NCBI GenBank assembly: GCA_017455005.1
Contig: JAFTBX010000003.1
Location: forward strand, 1-35,720
Length of the DNA stretch: 35,720 nucleotides
Source of the DNA: Lachnospiraceae bacterium
GTDB lineage: Bacteria > Bacillota > Clostridia > Lachnospirales > Lachnospiraceae
Direction: 5' to 3'
Below the pieces are notes generated by a model that saw only the letters and a list, made by a program, of their open reading frames with translations, ran no database searches and had not been told where the DNA came from. Shown here one piece after another: positions 15,601 through 22,645 of the stretch; position 1 is the first letter of the stretch, and every line of letters starts with the position of its first letter. The translations under genes and the position numbers were made by a program.

Positions 15601-15616
15601 GTTAGTATGCGCTAAC
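15601..15616. promoter_or_regulatory. shared 16-bp palindrome, copy E
   Basis: GTTAGTATGCGCTAAC, with perfect GTTAG/CTAAC arms, ends 17 bases before the DUF2325 start codon and lies 73 bp (seven turns) after copy D. Between them is a small TGCCGCA/TGCGGCA hairpin (15567-15583) with no T run. Confidence 0.6.
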
Positions 15617-15633
15617 TAAGCGGGGAAAAATAT

Positions 15634-15933
15634 ATGAGTATCGTGATATTAGGCGGCAATGAAAGAATGGAGAGAGAGTACAAAGACCTGTGTAAGGCCT
15701 ATAACTGCAGGGCAAAGGTGTTTACCAAACCATCCGGAAACCTGCGAAGCAAGATCGGCACCCCTGATCTGATGATTTTCTTTACAGGCACCATGTCTCA
15801 TAAGATGGTGAATGCTGCGATGTGTGAAGTAAAGGGCGGAAGGACGGAGATCGCCAGGTCCCATACGAGTTCCATGGCAGCACTCAGAGAGATCCTGGAT
15901 ATCCATGTCCCGAAGGAGGCAGTCCATGTCTGA
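15634..15933 (+). CDS. DUF2325 family protein
   Basis: This 99-residue protein opens with MSIVILGGNERME and has the DUF2325 pattern: a Rossmann-like first strand with GGNERM, CRAKVFTKPSGNLRSKIGTPDLMIFF, SHKMVNAAM and the closing RSHTSSMAALREIL. The biochemical role of DUF2325 is not established. GGGGA lies seven bases before the ATG. The gene overlaps the DUF3793 gene by eight bases, and two copies of the palindrome lie upstream. From memory, DUF2325, DUF3793 and flavodoxin genes often lie near ferrous iron transport genes in gut Clostridia, which is why I group them with iron metabolism. Confidence 0.82.
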   Translation: MSIVILGGNERMEREYKDLCKAYNCRAKVFTKPSGNLRSKIGTPDLMIFFTGTMSHKMVNAAMCEVKGGRTEIARSHTSSMAALREILDIHVPKEAVHV

Positions 15934-16477
15934 GGAACTGATGATTCGGGAAGCGTCGCCTACATTGGCGGGGATCAAGACGGGCAGCCTTTTCAACTGC
16001 GCTTTTGACAGCCGCGAGGAGATGCTGGAGGATGTCCGCAGTCTGAATCGGAGCCTGCTGGAAAAAGGACTTTGTATGCTTCCGCTGCGTTTTACAGAGG
16101 GTCGGGCGCTTTTATATCTGTTCCGTGCGGCGTTTCTGAGGCGGGACCTTGCGGATGCGGAGTCCAGGCGGCTTCTCCGGGAAGCCGGATACAGACGAGC
16201 CGAGTTTCCGTACTGTCTGACAGAGCTTTGTAAAAGACTGAACAGCTGCAGCGAGTTTCCGCACGAGATCGGATTGTTTCTCGGATATCCGCCGGAGGAT
16301 GTCAGAGGTTTTATTGAAAACGGTGCCCGGGGAAGTCTGCTGACGGGCTGCTGGAAGGTATACGGGGACGTGGATGCTGCCAGAAAGCGCTTTGCAGAGT
16401 TTAAACGGTGCACAGAGGACTACAGCAGGCAGCATGCATGCGGGCGGAGCGTTTTACAGCTGGCGGTCCGCATTTAA
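15926..16477 (+). CDS. DUF3793 family protein
   Basis: This 183-residue protein has the DUF3793 layout: an N-terminal PTLAGIKTGSLFNC segment, a middle part with LRFTEGRALLYLFR, the conserved FPHEIGLFLGYPPEDVRGFIEN stretch, and the ending CWKVYGD...RFAEFKRCTEDY. Function is unknown. AAGGAGG at 15913-15919 fixes the ATG at 15926, seven residues inside the longer frame, and the overlap with DUF2325 shows coupled translation. Many cysteines and the neighbouring flavodoxin hint at redox or iron-linked work, but no catalytic motif is visible. Confidence 0.82.
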   Translation: MSEELMIREASPTLAGIKTGSLFNCAFDSREEMLEDVRSLNRSLLEKGLCMLPLRFTEGRALLYLFRAAFLRRDLADAESRRLLREAGYRRAEFPYCLTELCKRLNSCSEFPHEIGLFLGYPPEDVRGFIENGARGSLLTGCWKVYGDVDAARKRFAEFKRCTEDYSRQHACGRSVLQLAVRI

Positions 16478-16513
16478 AGAATGAGCATATGAGGCGGGCG
16501 CTCTTTTCGCACT

Positions 16514-16543
16514 TTGCCGGAGAAAGAAGCCTGTTCATATACG
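16514..16543 (+). promoter_or_regulatory. possible promoter of the flavodoxin gene
   Basis: TTGCCG (16514-16519) and TATACG (16538-16543) with 18-base spacing. The match is moderate, and no palindrome copy is found here, so the gene may also be read from the DUF2325 promoter. Confidence 0.4.
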
Positions 16544-16576
16544 ATAAAGATTTTATGTAAGAAAGGAACAATGATC

Positions 16577-16999
16577 ATGAAGAAAGTAGCAGTAGTTTAC
16601 TGGAGCGGTACGGGTAACACAGAGGCAATGGCGCAGGCAGTTGCGGCAGGCGCACAGAAAGCAGGGGCTGAGGTTACCGTACTGACCAGTGCTGAATTTG
16701 GCGCGGCGCAGGTGGGAAGCTATGACGCATTAGCATTCGGATGCCCGGCGATGGGCGCGGAAGTTCTCGAGGAAAGTGAATTCCAGCCGATGTGGGATGA
16801 CTGCAAGAGCGCGCTCGGCAGCAAGCCTGTCGTACTGTTCGGCTCCTATGGCTGGGGCGACGGTGAATGGATGCGCAGCTGGGCAGCCGATGCGGAAGGA
16901 GCCGGCATTATGCTGGCGGCGGACTTTGTAATCTGCAACGACGCGCCGGATGATGATGCCAAGGCAAAGTGCGAGGCTCTGGGTGCTGCGATCGCCTGA
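16577..16999 (+). CDS. short-chain flavodoxin
   Basis: This 140-residue flavodoxin has the FMN phosphate-binding loop WSGTGNTEAMA (residues 9-19), the FGCPAMGAEVLEE loop for the isoalloxazine ring and the GSYGWGDGEWMRSW stretch. It carries electrons in place of ferredoxin, classically when iron is scarce. GAAAGGAA lies nine bases before the ATG at 16577; the ATG at 16571 is too close to it. Its position after DUF2325-DUF3793 supports an iron-starvation theme for the region. Confidence 0.92.
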   Translation: MKKVAVVYWSGTGNTEAMAQAVAAGAQKAGAEVTVLTSAEFGAAQVGSYDALAFGCPAMGAEVLEESEFQPMWDDCKSALGSKPVVLFGSYGWGDGEWMRSWAADAEGAGIMLAADFVICNDAPDDDAKAKCEALGAAIA

Positions 17000-17038
17000 A
17001 TCTGATATAAAGAAAAAGACAAACAGAACATAAAAAAA

Positions 17039-17062
17039 GGGACTGCATGAGCGGTCCCTCTT
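17039..17062. terminator. bidirectional terminator between flavodoxin and the convergent membrane gene
   Basis: GGGACTGC (17039-17046) and GCGGTCCC (17051-17058), loop ATGA. TCTTTT follows on the plus strand and seven T on the minus strand. Confidence 0.88.
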
Positions 17063-17105
17063 TTATAAGTATTGTTCGGCGGGTCCGGCAGTTGCCGGTC
17101 AGGCA

Positions 17106-17474
17106 TCAGTTCATTACCCGCACGAAAGAATCAATGGTAAGTCCGTTTTGTTCGAGCATCTGAATGATGACTCCGGTGATCTTCGGACCGTAGACCGGAT
17201 CATGCAGAGATGAGTAGATAACATACAGGCCGTAAAAAGCCATCATGCTCAATCCCAGGTCGAAGATACCGATGACGATCCCGGCGGTGGACTTTCCGCT
17301 CTTCAGTCCTGTCCTTTTGGATAAGACACCGGAGGCAAACGCCATGACGCCGAGAAAGAAACAGTAATAGATGCCGTCCGGGAAGAAAAAGACATATGAG
17401 AGCGCACCGAAAACCGCGCTCCATAAACTGTAGCGCGCAAGATTCTCGATGCTGTTGGTATAAGTTTCATTCAT
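17106..17474 (-). CDS. small membrane protein, DUF4190-like
   Basis: This 122-residue protein has three hydrophobic segments (about residues 15-30, 34-51 and 64-88) and a short extracellular or cytoplasmic tail with a C-terminal helix. The layout (NLARYSLWSAVFGALSY..., GVLSKRTG, GIVIGIFDLGLS) resembles DUF4190-type proteins, function unknown. It has no recognisable ribosome binding site: the -10 (TACTAT with TGG extension) ends only nine bases before the ATG, so the mRNA should be leaderless or nearly so. It diverges from tsaE. Confidence 0.75.
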   Translation of the reverse strand: MNETYTNSIENLARYSLWSAVFGALSYVFFFPDGIYYCFFLGVMAFASGVLSKRTGLKSGKSTAGIVIGIFDLGLSMMAFYGLYVIYSSLHDPVYGPKITGVIIQMLEQNGLTIDSFVRVMN

Positions 17475-17483
17475 ATTGCAATC

Positions 17484-17512
17484 ATAGTACCATTATTTTT
17501 CCCGACTTGCAA
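17484..17512 (-). promoter_or_regulatory. promoter of the DUF4190-like gene (shares its -35)
   Basis: On the minus strand TTGCAA (17507-17512), 17 bases, TGG-extended TACTAT (17484-17489). The palindromic TTGCAA is also the -35 of tsaE. Confidence 0.75.
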
Positions 17513-17535
17513 GCGGACACTAAATTTTATATAAT
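17507..17535 (+). promoter_or_regulatory. promoter of tsaE (shares its -35)
   Basis: TTGCAA (17507-17512), 17 bases, TATAAT (17530-17535). The start codon begins nine bases after the -10, so the predicted transcript begins within about three bases of the ATG. Confidence 0.8.
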
Positions 17536-17544
17536 GATACAGCT

Positions 17545-18006
17545 ATGATTACAGAAAGCTATTCAGAACAGGAAACGTACGCGATCGGAAGCATGCTCGG
17601 AAGAGAGGCGGAGGCCGGACAGATCTATTGTCTCGACGGCGACCTGGGCACAGGCAAGACGGTCTTTGCCAGGGGATTTGCCGACGGACTCGGCGTCAGG
17701 GAGCCCGTCACATCTCCCACGTTTACGATCATCCACGAATACAGGGACGGAAGGCTCCCCCTGTTTCATTTTGATGTCTACAGGATCGGCGATCCGGGAG
17801 AGATGGATGCCATCGGATATGAAGATTATTTCTATGGAGACGGCGTGTGCCTGATCGAATGGTCGGAACTGATCAGTGAACTGATCCCTGACGACGCGAT
17901 CCGTGTGAATATCCGGAAGGACCTTAGAAGGGGTCTGGATTTCCGGGAGATCGAGATCCTCGGGACAGGCCTGTCCGGGAAAAGATCGGAAGGAAAGAAT
18001 GTATGA
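17545..18006 (+). CDS. tsaE: tRNA threonylcarbamoyladenosine biosynthesis ATPase TsaE
   Basis: This 153-residue P-loop protein is part of the TsaB-TsaD-TsaE machine that puts t6A on position 37 of ANN-decoding tRNAs. Walker A is GDLGTGKT (residues 32-39), followed by SPTFTIIHEY and the IEWSE segment typical of the family. It starts an operon whose next start codon overlaps its stop (ATGA). No Shine-Dalgarno sequence precedes it, and the promoter places transcription start at the start codon, so translation is probably leaderless. Confidence 0.95.
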   Translation: MITESYSEQETYAIGSMLGREAEAGQIYCLDGDLGTGKTVFARGFADGLGVREPVTSPTFTIIHEYRDGRLPLFHFDVYRIGDPGEMDAIGYEDYFYGDGVCLIEWSELISELIPDDAIRVNIRKDLRRGLDFREIEILGTGLSGKRSEGKNV

Positions 18007-18848
18007 AGATACTGGCGATAGAAGCTTCGGCACTGACAGCATCCGTGGCAATCACGGAGGATGATCTGCTGAAGGGAGAGTTTACGGTCAACAACAAACT
18101 GACGCACTCGGAGACCTTGCTTCCCATGCTGGAGAGCATGGCAGAGATCTCGGGTATCAGCCTCGAAGATGTGGACGCGATCGCTGTTTCTGCCGGCCCC
18201 GGATCCTTTACCGGTTTAAGGATCGGCGCGGCAACAGCCAAGGGACTGGCACTGGCATATAACTGCCCGGTGATCAAAGTGCCGACCCTGGCCGCGATGG
18301 CCTATACGCTGAGTCTCGTGAGCGATTCCGTTATCTGCCCGATCATGGACGCCAGACGCGGACAGGTTTATTCGGCAGCATACTGCTCGGATGCCGTTGT
18401 ATTGGAGGAAGATGCGAGAGACATCCATTCCCTGATCAGCAGGCTCAATGAGACCGTTCCGGAGGAAGAATGCAGTTATATCTTTCTGGGAGACGGGGTC
18501 CCTGTCTACTCGGATATTATATCGGCGGAACTGGAAGGCGACGTCAGCTTTGCCGGTGCGGACATTAACCGGCAGCGTGCGGCAGGCGTGGCAGTGCTCG
18601 GCTCTGTTTTCTATAATAAGTGGCTCGTACGGAACGGCCTGACGGCAGAAGCGGTGCGCTCGGCAGGCGCCGATGCAATCAGCTGCTTTGATGACACGGT
18701 CATGAATTCGGACAACCTTGCGCCGGAGTACCTGCGCAAGTCCCAGGCAGAGAGGGAGATGGAACAGGGCGTTCTTGAGGATCCCGGACAGCATTCACTG
18801 AAGAAGATGCAAAGCGGCGGTCCCCGCCGCGGAAGGTCGGAAAGCTGA
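18003..18848 (+). CDS. tsaB: tRNA threonylcarbamoyladenosine biosynthesis protein TsaB
   Basis: This 281-residue protein is the inactive ASKHA partner of TsaD. It has the ILAIEAS opening, SAGPGSFTGLRIGAATAKGLA (near residue 61) and PIMDARRGQVY. It is longer than the usual 220-240 residues because of a basic, Gly/Arg/Ser-rich tail after LAPEYLRKSQAERE, which may be a loosely conserved extension. The ATG overlaps the tsaE stop and its own stop overlaps the rimI start (TGATG). Confidence 0.94.
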   Translation: MKILAIEASALTASVAITEDDLLKGEFTVNNKLTHSETLLPMLESMAEISGISLEDVDAIAVSAGPGSFTGLRIGAATAKGLALAYNCPVIKVPTLAAMAYTLSLVSDSVICPIMDARRGQVYSAAYCSDAVVLEEDARDIHSLISRLNETVPEEECSYIFLGDGVPVYSDIISAELEGDVSFAGADINRQRAAGVAVLGSVFYNKWLVRNGLTAEAVRSAGADAISCFDDTVMNSDNLAPEYLRKSQAEREMEQGVLEDPGQHSLKKMQSGGPRRGRSES

Positions 18849-19345
18849 TGGAGATCCTGGAACTGAACGGCGGCACAGATCCGAAGCTTTGTGAAGAGAT
18901 ACTTGACCGGATCGCGGATATTGACCGCGGGGTATTCGGCGACAGCGCCTGGGGAAGGACGGCATTTGCGGAAAATGTTGTCAACGACTATGACTTTCTT
19001 ACGGCGGCAGTTGATAAAACAGACGGAAGCGGGGAAGTCCGGGATCTGGAAGGCTGTGAGGTATGCGGATACGCACTGCTTCGCTGCTTTGATGACGCGG
19101 AGCTCATCATGATCGCCGTGGATCCTTTATTCCGGCGCCGCGGGATCGGGGAAATGCTGCTCGAAGGACTTATCGGTGAGGCAAAGAAACGGGAAGCAGC
19201 CGGTATTTTTCTTGAGGTAAGAGAAAGCAACGAGGCGGCAAGAGCAATGTATGAAAATGCCGGATTTGCCGTGACAGGAGTCCGGCGCGACTATTACCAT
19301 GCGCCTCGGGAAAATGCGGTCATTATGCAGCTGCGGCTGCATTGA
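18848..19345 (+). CDS. rimI: ribosomal-protein-alanine N-acetyltransferase RimI
   Basis: This 165-residue GNAT enzyme has the acetyl-CoA loop RRRGIGEML with upstream IAVDP strand, and the RimI-type ending YENAGFAVTGVRRDYYHAP...AVIMQLRL. RimI acetylates the N-terminal alanine of ribosomal protein S18 and often lies between tsaB and tsaD. The stop-start overlap TGATG links it to tsaB. Confidence 0.9.
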   Translation: MEILELNGGTDPKLCEEILDRIADIDRGVFGDSAWGRTAFAENVVNDYDFLTAAVDKTDGSGEVRDLEGCEVCGYALLRCFDDAELIMIAVDPLFRRRGIGEMLLEGLIGEAKKREAAGIFLEVRESNEAARAMYENAGFAVTGVRRDYYHAPRENAVIMQLRLH

Positions 19346-19372
19346 GCTTTCTGACCGCTTATAGAGGTAATT

Positions 19373-20296
19373 ATGTTAGACGTTTGTTTACTCGGGACCG
19401 GCGGCATGACACCTATGCCGCACCGCTGGCTGACATCGCTGATGCTCAGAAGCGAAGGATCCAATGTTTTGATCGACTGCGGCGAGGGAACGCAGATTGC
19501 GCTGAAAGAGATCGGCTGGTCTCCCAAATCGATCGACATCATGTGTTTTACCCATTATCATGCAGATCACATCTCCGGACTGCCGGGGATGCTTTTGAAC
19601 ATGGCCAATGCCGACCGCACCGAACCGGTGATCATGATCGGACCAAAGGGCCTTTTCAACATTGTCCGCTCTTTGAGATGTATTGCGCCGGAGCTGCCTT
19701 TCGAGCTTCGGTTTATCGAGCTTGACCAGAATACGGAACAGTTTCACCTGGGTCCGTATGAGATCCGGTGCTTCAAGGTAAAGCACAACATTCCCTGCTA
19801 CGGTTACAGCGTGATCGTGCCCCGCAAGGGAAAGTTTGATCCGGAAGCGGCCAGGGGGCTGGGCATCCCCGTAATGTACTGGAACCGCCTGCAGAAGGGT
19901 GAGATCATCAGCGACCGGGAGACCGGAAAGACATATCGCCCGGAGATGGTCATGGGGCCGGACCGCCGGGGCATCAAGATCACATATACGACGGACACCA
20001 GGCCCTGCGATAACATCGTCCGTGCGGCATCGGACGCGGATATCTTTATCTGTGAGGGCATGTACGGAGATCCTGACTGTCAGGACAAGGCACGCGCCTA
20101 CAAGCATACGACCATGCAGGAATCTGCGCATATGGCTGCGGAAGCGGAGATCCCCCCGAGAGAGATGTGGTATACCCATTACAGCCCTTCGATGACCAAT
20201 CCCAAGCAGTACATTGAGGAGATGCAGAAGATCTTCCCCAATGTAAAATGCGGCAAGGACGGTATGACGGCTGTGCTGAATTTCGACGAAGACTAG
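19373..20296 (+). CDS. rnz: ribonuclease Z
   Basis: This 307-residue metallo-beta-lactamase-fold protein matches RNase Z. It has LLGTGGMTP at the start, LIDCGEGTQ (33-41), the zinc motif THYHADH with H61, H63, D65 and H66, the VKHNIPCYGYSV segment, YTTDTRP, and a late histidine in WYTHYSP. The enzyme cuts the 3' trailer of pre-tRNAs, needed here because the tRNA genes lack an encoded CCA. The residues between about 170 and 210 look like the flexible arm. AGAGGTAA precedes the ATG. Its place inside the t6A operon joins two tRNA maturation steps on one transcript. Confidence 0.9.
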   Translation: MLDVCLLGTGGMTPMPHRWLTSLMLRSEGSNVLIDCGEGTQIALKEIGWSPKSIDIMCFTHYHADHISGLPGMLLNMANADRTEPVIMIGPKGLFNIVRSLRCIAPELPFELRFIELDQNTEQFHLGPYEIRCFKVKHNIPCYGYSVIVPRKGKFDPEAARGLGIPVMYWNRLQKGEIISDRETGKTYRPEMVMGPDRRGIKITYTTDTRPCDNIVRAASDADIFICEGMYGDPDCQDKARAYKHTTMQESAHMAAEAEIPPREMWYTHYSPSMTNPKQYIEEMQKIFPNVKCGKDGMTAVLNFDED

Positions 20297-20340
20297 AGTT
20301 AAAGGGGCATGTCATATGACGGACCCTATAGGACAGGATA

Positions 20341-21372
20341 ATGACTGATACTTCTAAAGACATAACCATACTGGGCATTGAAAGCTCCTGCGATGAGACG
20401 GCGGCAGCAGTAGTCGTAAACGGACGAAAGGTGCTTTCCAATGTGATCTCCTCCCAGATCGACATTCATACGGTCTATGGCGGAGTGGTGCCTGAGATCG
20501 CTTCTCGTCTGCACTGTGAAAATATCAATGGCGTGATCCGGCTGGCCATGAAGGAAGCGGGAACCGGCTGGGACGGTATCGACGCGATCGCCGTGACGAG
20601 AGGTCCCGGACTTGTGGGAGCACTGCTGGTCGGTGTGTCGGAAGCGAAGGCACTGGCGTACGCGCTTCATAAACCGCTGATCGGCGTCCATCACATCGAA
20701 GGTCACATCGCGGCAAACTATATTTCCCATCCCGCGCTGGAGCCGCCTTATGTATGTCTGGTCGTGAGCGGGGGCCATACGCATCTTGCAGTGGTGCGCG
20801 GATACCGTGAGTTTGAACTGGCCGGAAGGACCATGGACGACGCGGCAGGCGAGACCTTTGATAAGGTCGCGAGGGCGGTCGGTCTCGGATATCCGGGCGG
20901 TCCAAAGGTGGACCGGGCTGCACGTGAAGGCGATCCGCATGCAATCGAGTTTCCGCGCGGAGAGGTGAAGGACCATCCGTACGATTTTACTTTTTCCGGT
21001 TTAAAATCTGCGGTGCTGAATTATATCAACATGGCGCAGATGAAGGGAGAGGAGATCAATGTTTCCGATCTGGCGGCTTCCTTCCAGCGGTCTGTAACGG
21101 ACTCGCTTGTCTCGAGAACGATCCGCTGCGCGGAAAACTACGGGATCAGGAAAGTGGCGATCGCCGGCGGCGTCAGCGCGAACAGCGCGCTCAGGGAAGC
21201 GATGAAGGCAGCCTGTGAGGAAAGAGGGATGGAATGCTTCTATCCGGAACCGGTCTACTGTACCGACAACGCCGCGATGATCGCGTCAGCGGCATACTAT
21301 GAGTATCTGGCGGGCAGACGGGACAGCATGTTCCTGAACGCCGAGCCGAACCTGAAACTGGGTGACAGATAA
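20341..21372 (+). CDS. tsaD: tRNA N6-adenosine threonylcarbamoyltransferase TsaD
   Basis: This 343-residue ASKHA enzyme transfers threonylcarbamoyl from its AMP adduct to tRNA A37. It has [15 protein letters not shown] (10-25), the iron/zinc-binding HIEGH with H118 and H122, VVSGGHTHL, and [10 protein letters not shown] near residue 279. AGGA lies a few bases before the ATG. It ends in TAATG, overlapping ispD by one base, so the operon continues into isoprenoid synthesis. Confidence 0.96.
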   Translation: MTDTSKDITILGIESSCDETAAAVVVNGRKVLSNVISSQIDIHTVYGGVVPEIASRLHCENINGVIRLAMKEAGTGWDGIDAIAVTRGPGLVGALLVGVSEAKALAYALHKPLIGVHHIEGHIAANYISHPALEPPYVCLVVSGGHTHLAVVRGYREFELAGRTMDDAAGETFDKVARAVGLGYPGGPKVDRAAREGDPHAIEFPRGEVKDHPYDFTFSGLKSAVLNYINMAQMKGEEINVSDLAASFQRSVTDSLVSRTIRCAENYGIRKVAIAGGVSANSALREAMKAACEERGMECFYPEPVYCTDNAAMIASAAYYEYLAGRRDSMFLNAEPNLKLGDR

Positions 21373-22097
21373 TGGCAGCAAATACACCGATCTATACGGC
21401 GCTTGTAATGGCGGCGGGCAGTGGTACAAGAATGCATACCGCTGTAAAAAAACAGTTTGCGGACCTGTGCGGCATGCCGGTCGTGGCTTACAGCCTGCGG
21501 GCGTTCGAGGAAAACAGCCACATCCGGTCTGTTGTGCTTGTCGTGCCGAAGGGCGAGACGGAGTCTGCCCTGGAGCTCTGCCTGAAATACGGCTTTCATA
21601 AGGTTAAGAATATCGTGGAAGGAAGCGACCAGCGCTTCAAGTCGGTCTATAACGGCCTGCAATGCGTACCGGAGGACACGGATTACGTACTGATCCACGA
21701 CGGCGTGCGCCCGCTGATCACGGGAGACCTGATCGACCGCTGCTGCAAGTATGTTCTGCTGACACGCGCTTGCGTTGCCGCGGTGCCGGTAACGGATACG
21801 ATCAAACGGGCCAATGCCCATGGATTTGCGGCAGAGACCCTGGACCGCTCAACACTTTGGAGCATCCAGACGCCGCAGGCATTTTCCTTCCCACTGATCT
21901 TTGAGGCATATAAGTCCCTCTATAAGACGATCAAGGAGTATGGTACGGATGAGAGTAAGATTACGGATGACGCCGTGATTGTCGAGAACATGACAGACTG
22001 CCATGTCCGGATCATCGCAGGAGACCGTAGAAACCTGAAGATCACGACGCCGGAGGATATGGTGATCGCGGAAGCGTTCATCAAGAGCGGGCGGTAA
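21372..22097 (+). CDS. ispD: 2-C-methyl-D-erythritol 4-phosphate cytidylyltransferase IspD
   Basis: This 241-residue enzyme forms CDP-methylerythritol in the non-mevalonate isoprenoid route. The nucleotide-binding AAGSGTRMHTAVKKQF motif is near residue 14, followed by GSDQRFKSVYNGL, HDGVRPL and TPQAF. The partner ispF is not adjacent. The start overlaps the tsaD stop. The gene ends about 30 bases before a strong hairpin shared with the convergent tRNA-Ser. Confidence 0.93.
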   Translation: MAANTPIYTALVMAAGSGTRMHTAVKKQFADLCGMPVVAYSLRAFEENSHIRSVVLVVPKGETESALELCLKYGFHKVKNIVEGSDQRFKSVYNGLQCVPEDTDYVLIHDGVRPLITGDLIDRCCKYVLLTRACVAAVPVTDTIKRANAHGFAAETLDRSTLWSIQTPQAFSFPLIFEAYKSLYKTIKEYGTDESKITDDAVIVENMTDCHVRIIAGDRRNLKITTPEDMVIAEAFIKSGR

Positions 22098-22128
22098 GAC
22101 TCTGTGTAACAGAATAAGGACAAAACAA

Positions 22129-22158
22129 AAGAGGTATCACGCATTTGTGATACCTCTT
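22129..22158. terminator. terminator between ispD and tRNA-Ser(GGA)
   Basis: AAGAGGTATCAC (22129-22140) pairs perfectly over 12 bp with GTGATACCTCTT (22147-22158), loop of six. On the minus strand the stem runs into TTTTGTTTTG, a good T tract; on the plus strand the tract is weak (TTAATTATT). Confidence 0.85.
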
Positions 22159-22166
22159 AATTATTA

Positions 22167-22255
22167 CGCAGAAGATGGGATTTGAACCCATGCGCCGCTA
22201 TTAACGACCTACTCACTTTCCAGGCGAGCCCCTTCGACCACTTGGGTACTTCTGC
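22167..22255 (-). tRNA. tRNA-Ser (anticodon GGA)
   Basis: An 89-nt class II tRNA on the minus strand. The acceptor GCAGAAG pairs with CTTCTGC, the anticodon stem CTCGC/GTGAG has loop CTGGAAA (anticodon GGA), a long variable arm follows, and the T loop is TTCAAAT. Discriminator G, no CCA. Confidence 0.95.
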
Positions 22256-22317
22256 AGTGTCGAATATATGCCGGTGACCGGCTGTATTCAGTTCACGGAT
22301 CGGTGGAACGGTCCGTA

Positions 22318-22403
22318 CGGAAAGGATGGGATTCGAACCCATGTGGAGTTGCCCCCAAACGGTTTTCAAGACCGCCTCGTTATGACCGCTTCGATACCTT
22401 TCC
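22318..22403 (-). tRNA. tRNA-Ser (anticodon TGA)
   Basis: An 86-nt class II tRNA on the minus strand. The acceptor GGAAAGG pairs with CCTTTCC, the anticodon stem GCGGT/ACCGT has loop CTTGAAA (anticodon TGA), the variable arm is long, and the T arm is ATGGG-TTCGAAT-CCCAT. It is transcribed 62 bases ahead of tRNA-Ser(GGA), so both come from one precursor. Confidence 0.95.
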
Positions 22404-22423
22404 CTAAATGCTTGCGCTTGACT

Positions 22424-22452
22424 ATAATAAACAAATTCCGATGCTTTGTCAA
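22424..22452 (-). promoter_or_regulatory. promoter of the tRNA-Ser pair
   Basis: On the minus strand TTGACA (22447-22452), 17 bases, TATTAT (22424-22429), 20 bases before the first tRNA. Confidence 0.88.
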
Positions 22453-22487
22453 GGGTTTTTGAAAAATGAAAGGACAAACGGAAATGC

Positions 22488-22516
22488 TTGACTTTCAAAT
22501 AGGCAGCTATTAAAAT
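22488..22516 (+). promoter_or_regulatory. promoter of the lar operon
   Basis: TTGACT (22488-22493), 17 bases, TAAAAT (22511-22516). It is back to back with the tRNA-Ser promoter and leaves a leader of about 120 bases before larE. Confidence 0.75.
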
Positions 22517-22589
22517 ACATGATAATCGATATGAAATCGGTTTCGCCTGAAGAACAGGCATAGTATTATTGAAAGATATCTGAGCTATG

Positions 22590-22625
22590 AAAGCGTATCC
22601 CGTCCAGAAGGAAGGGAGCGCTTTT
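22590..22625 (+). promoter_or_regulatory. terminator-like hairpin in the larE leader
   Basis: AAAGCG/CGCTTT, TCCC/GGGA and TCC/GGA stack into one hairpin with loop AGAA and short interior mismatches, followed by TTTTGTT. It lies 20 bases before the larE start. A smaller GCCTG/CAGGC hairpin is at 22548-22560. This looks like transcription attenuation, but I could not find a clear antiterminator. Confidence 0.5.
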
Positions 22626-22645
22626 GTTATTTATGAGGAAGAAAA

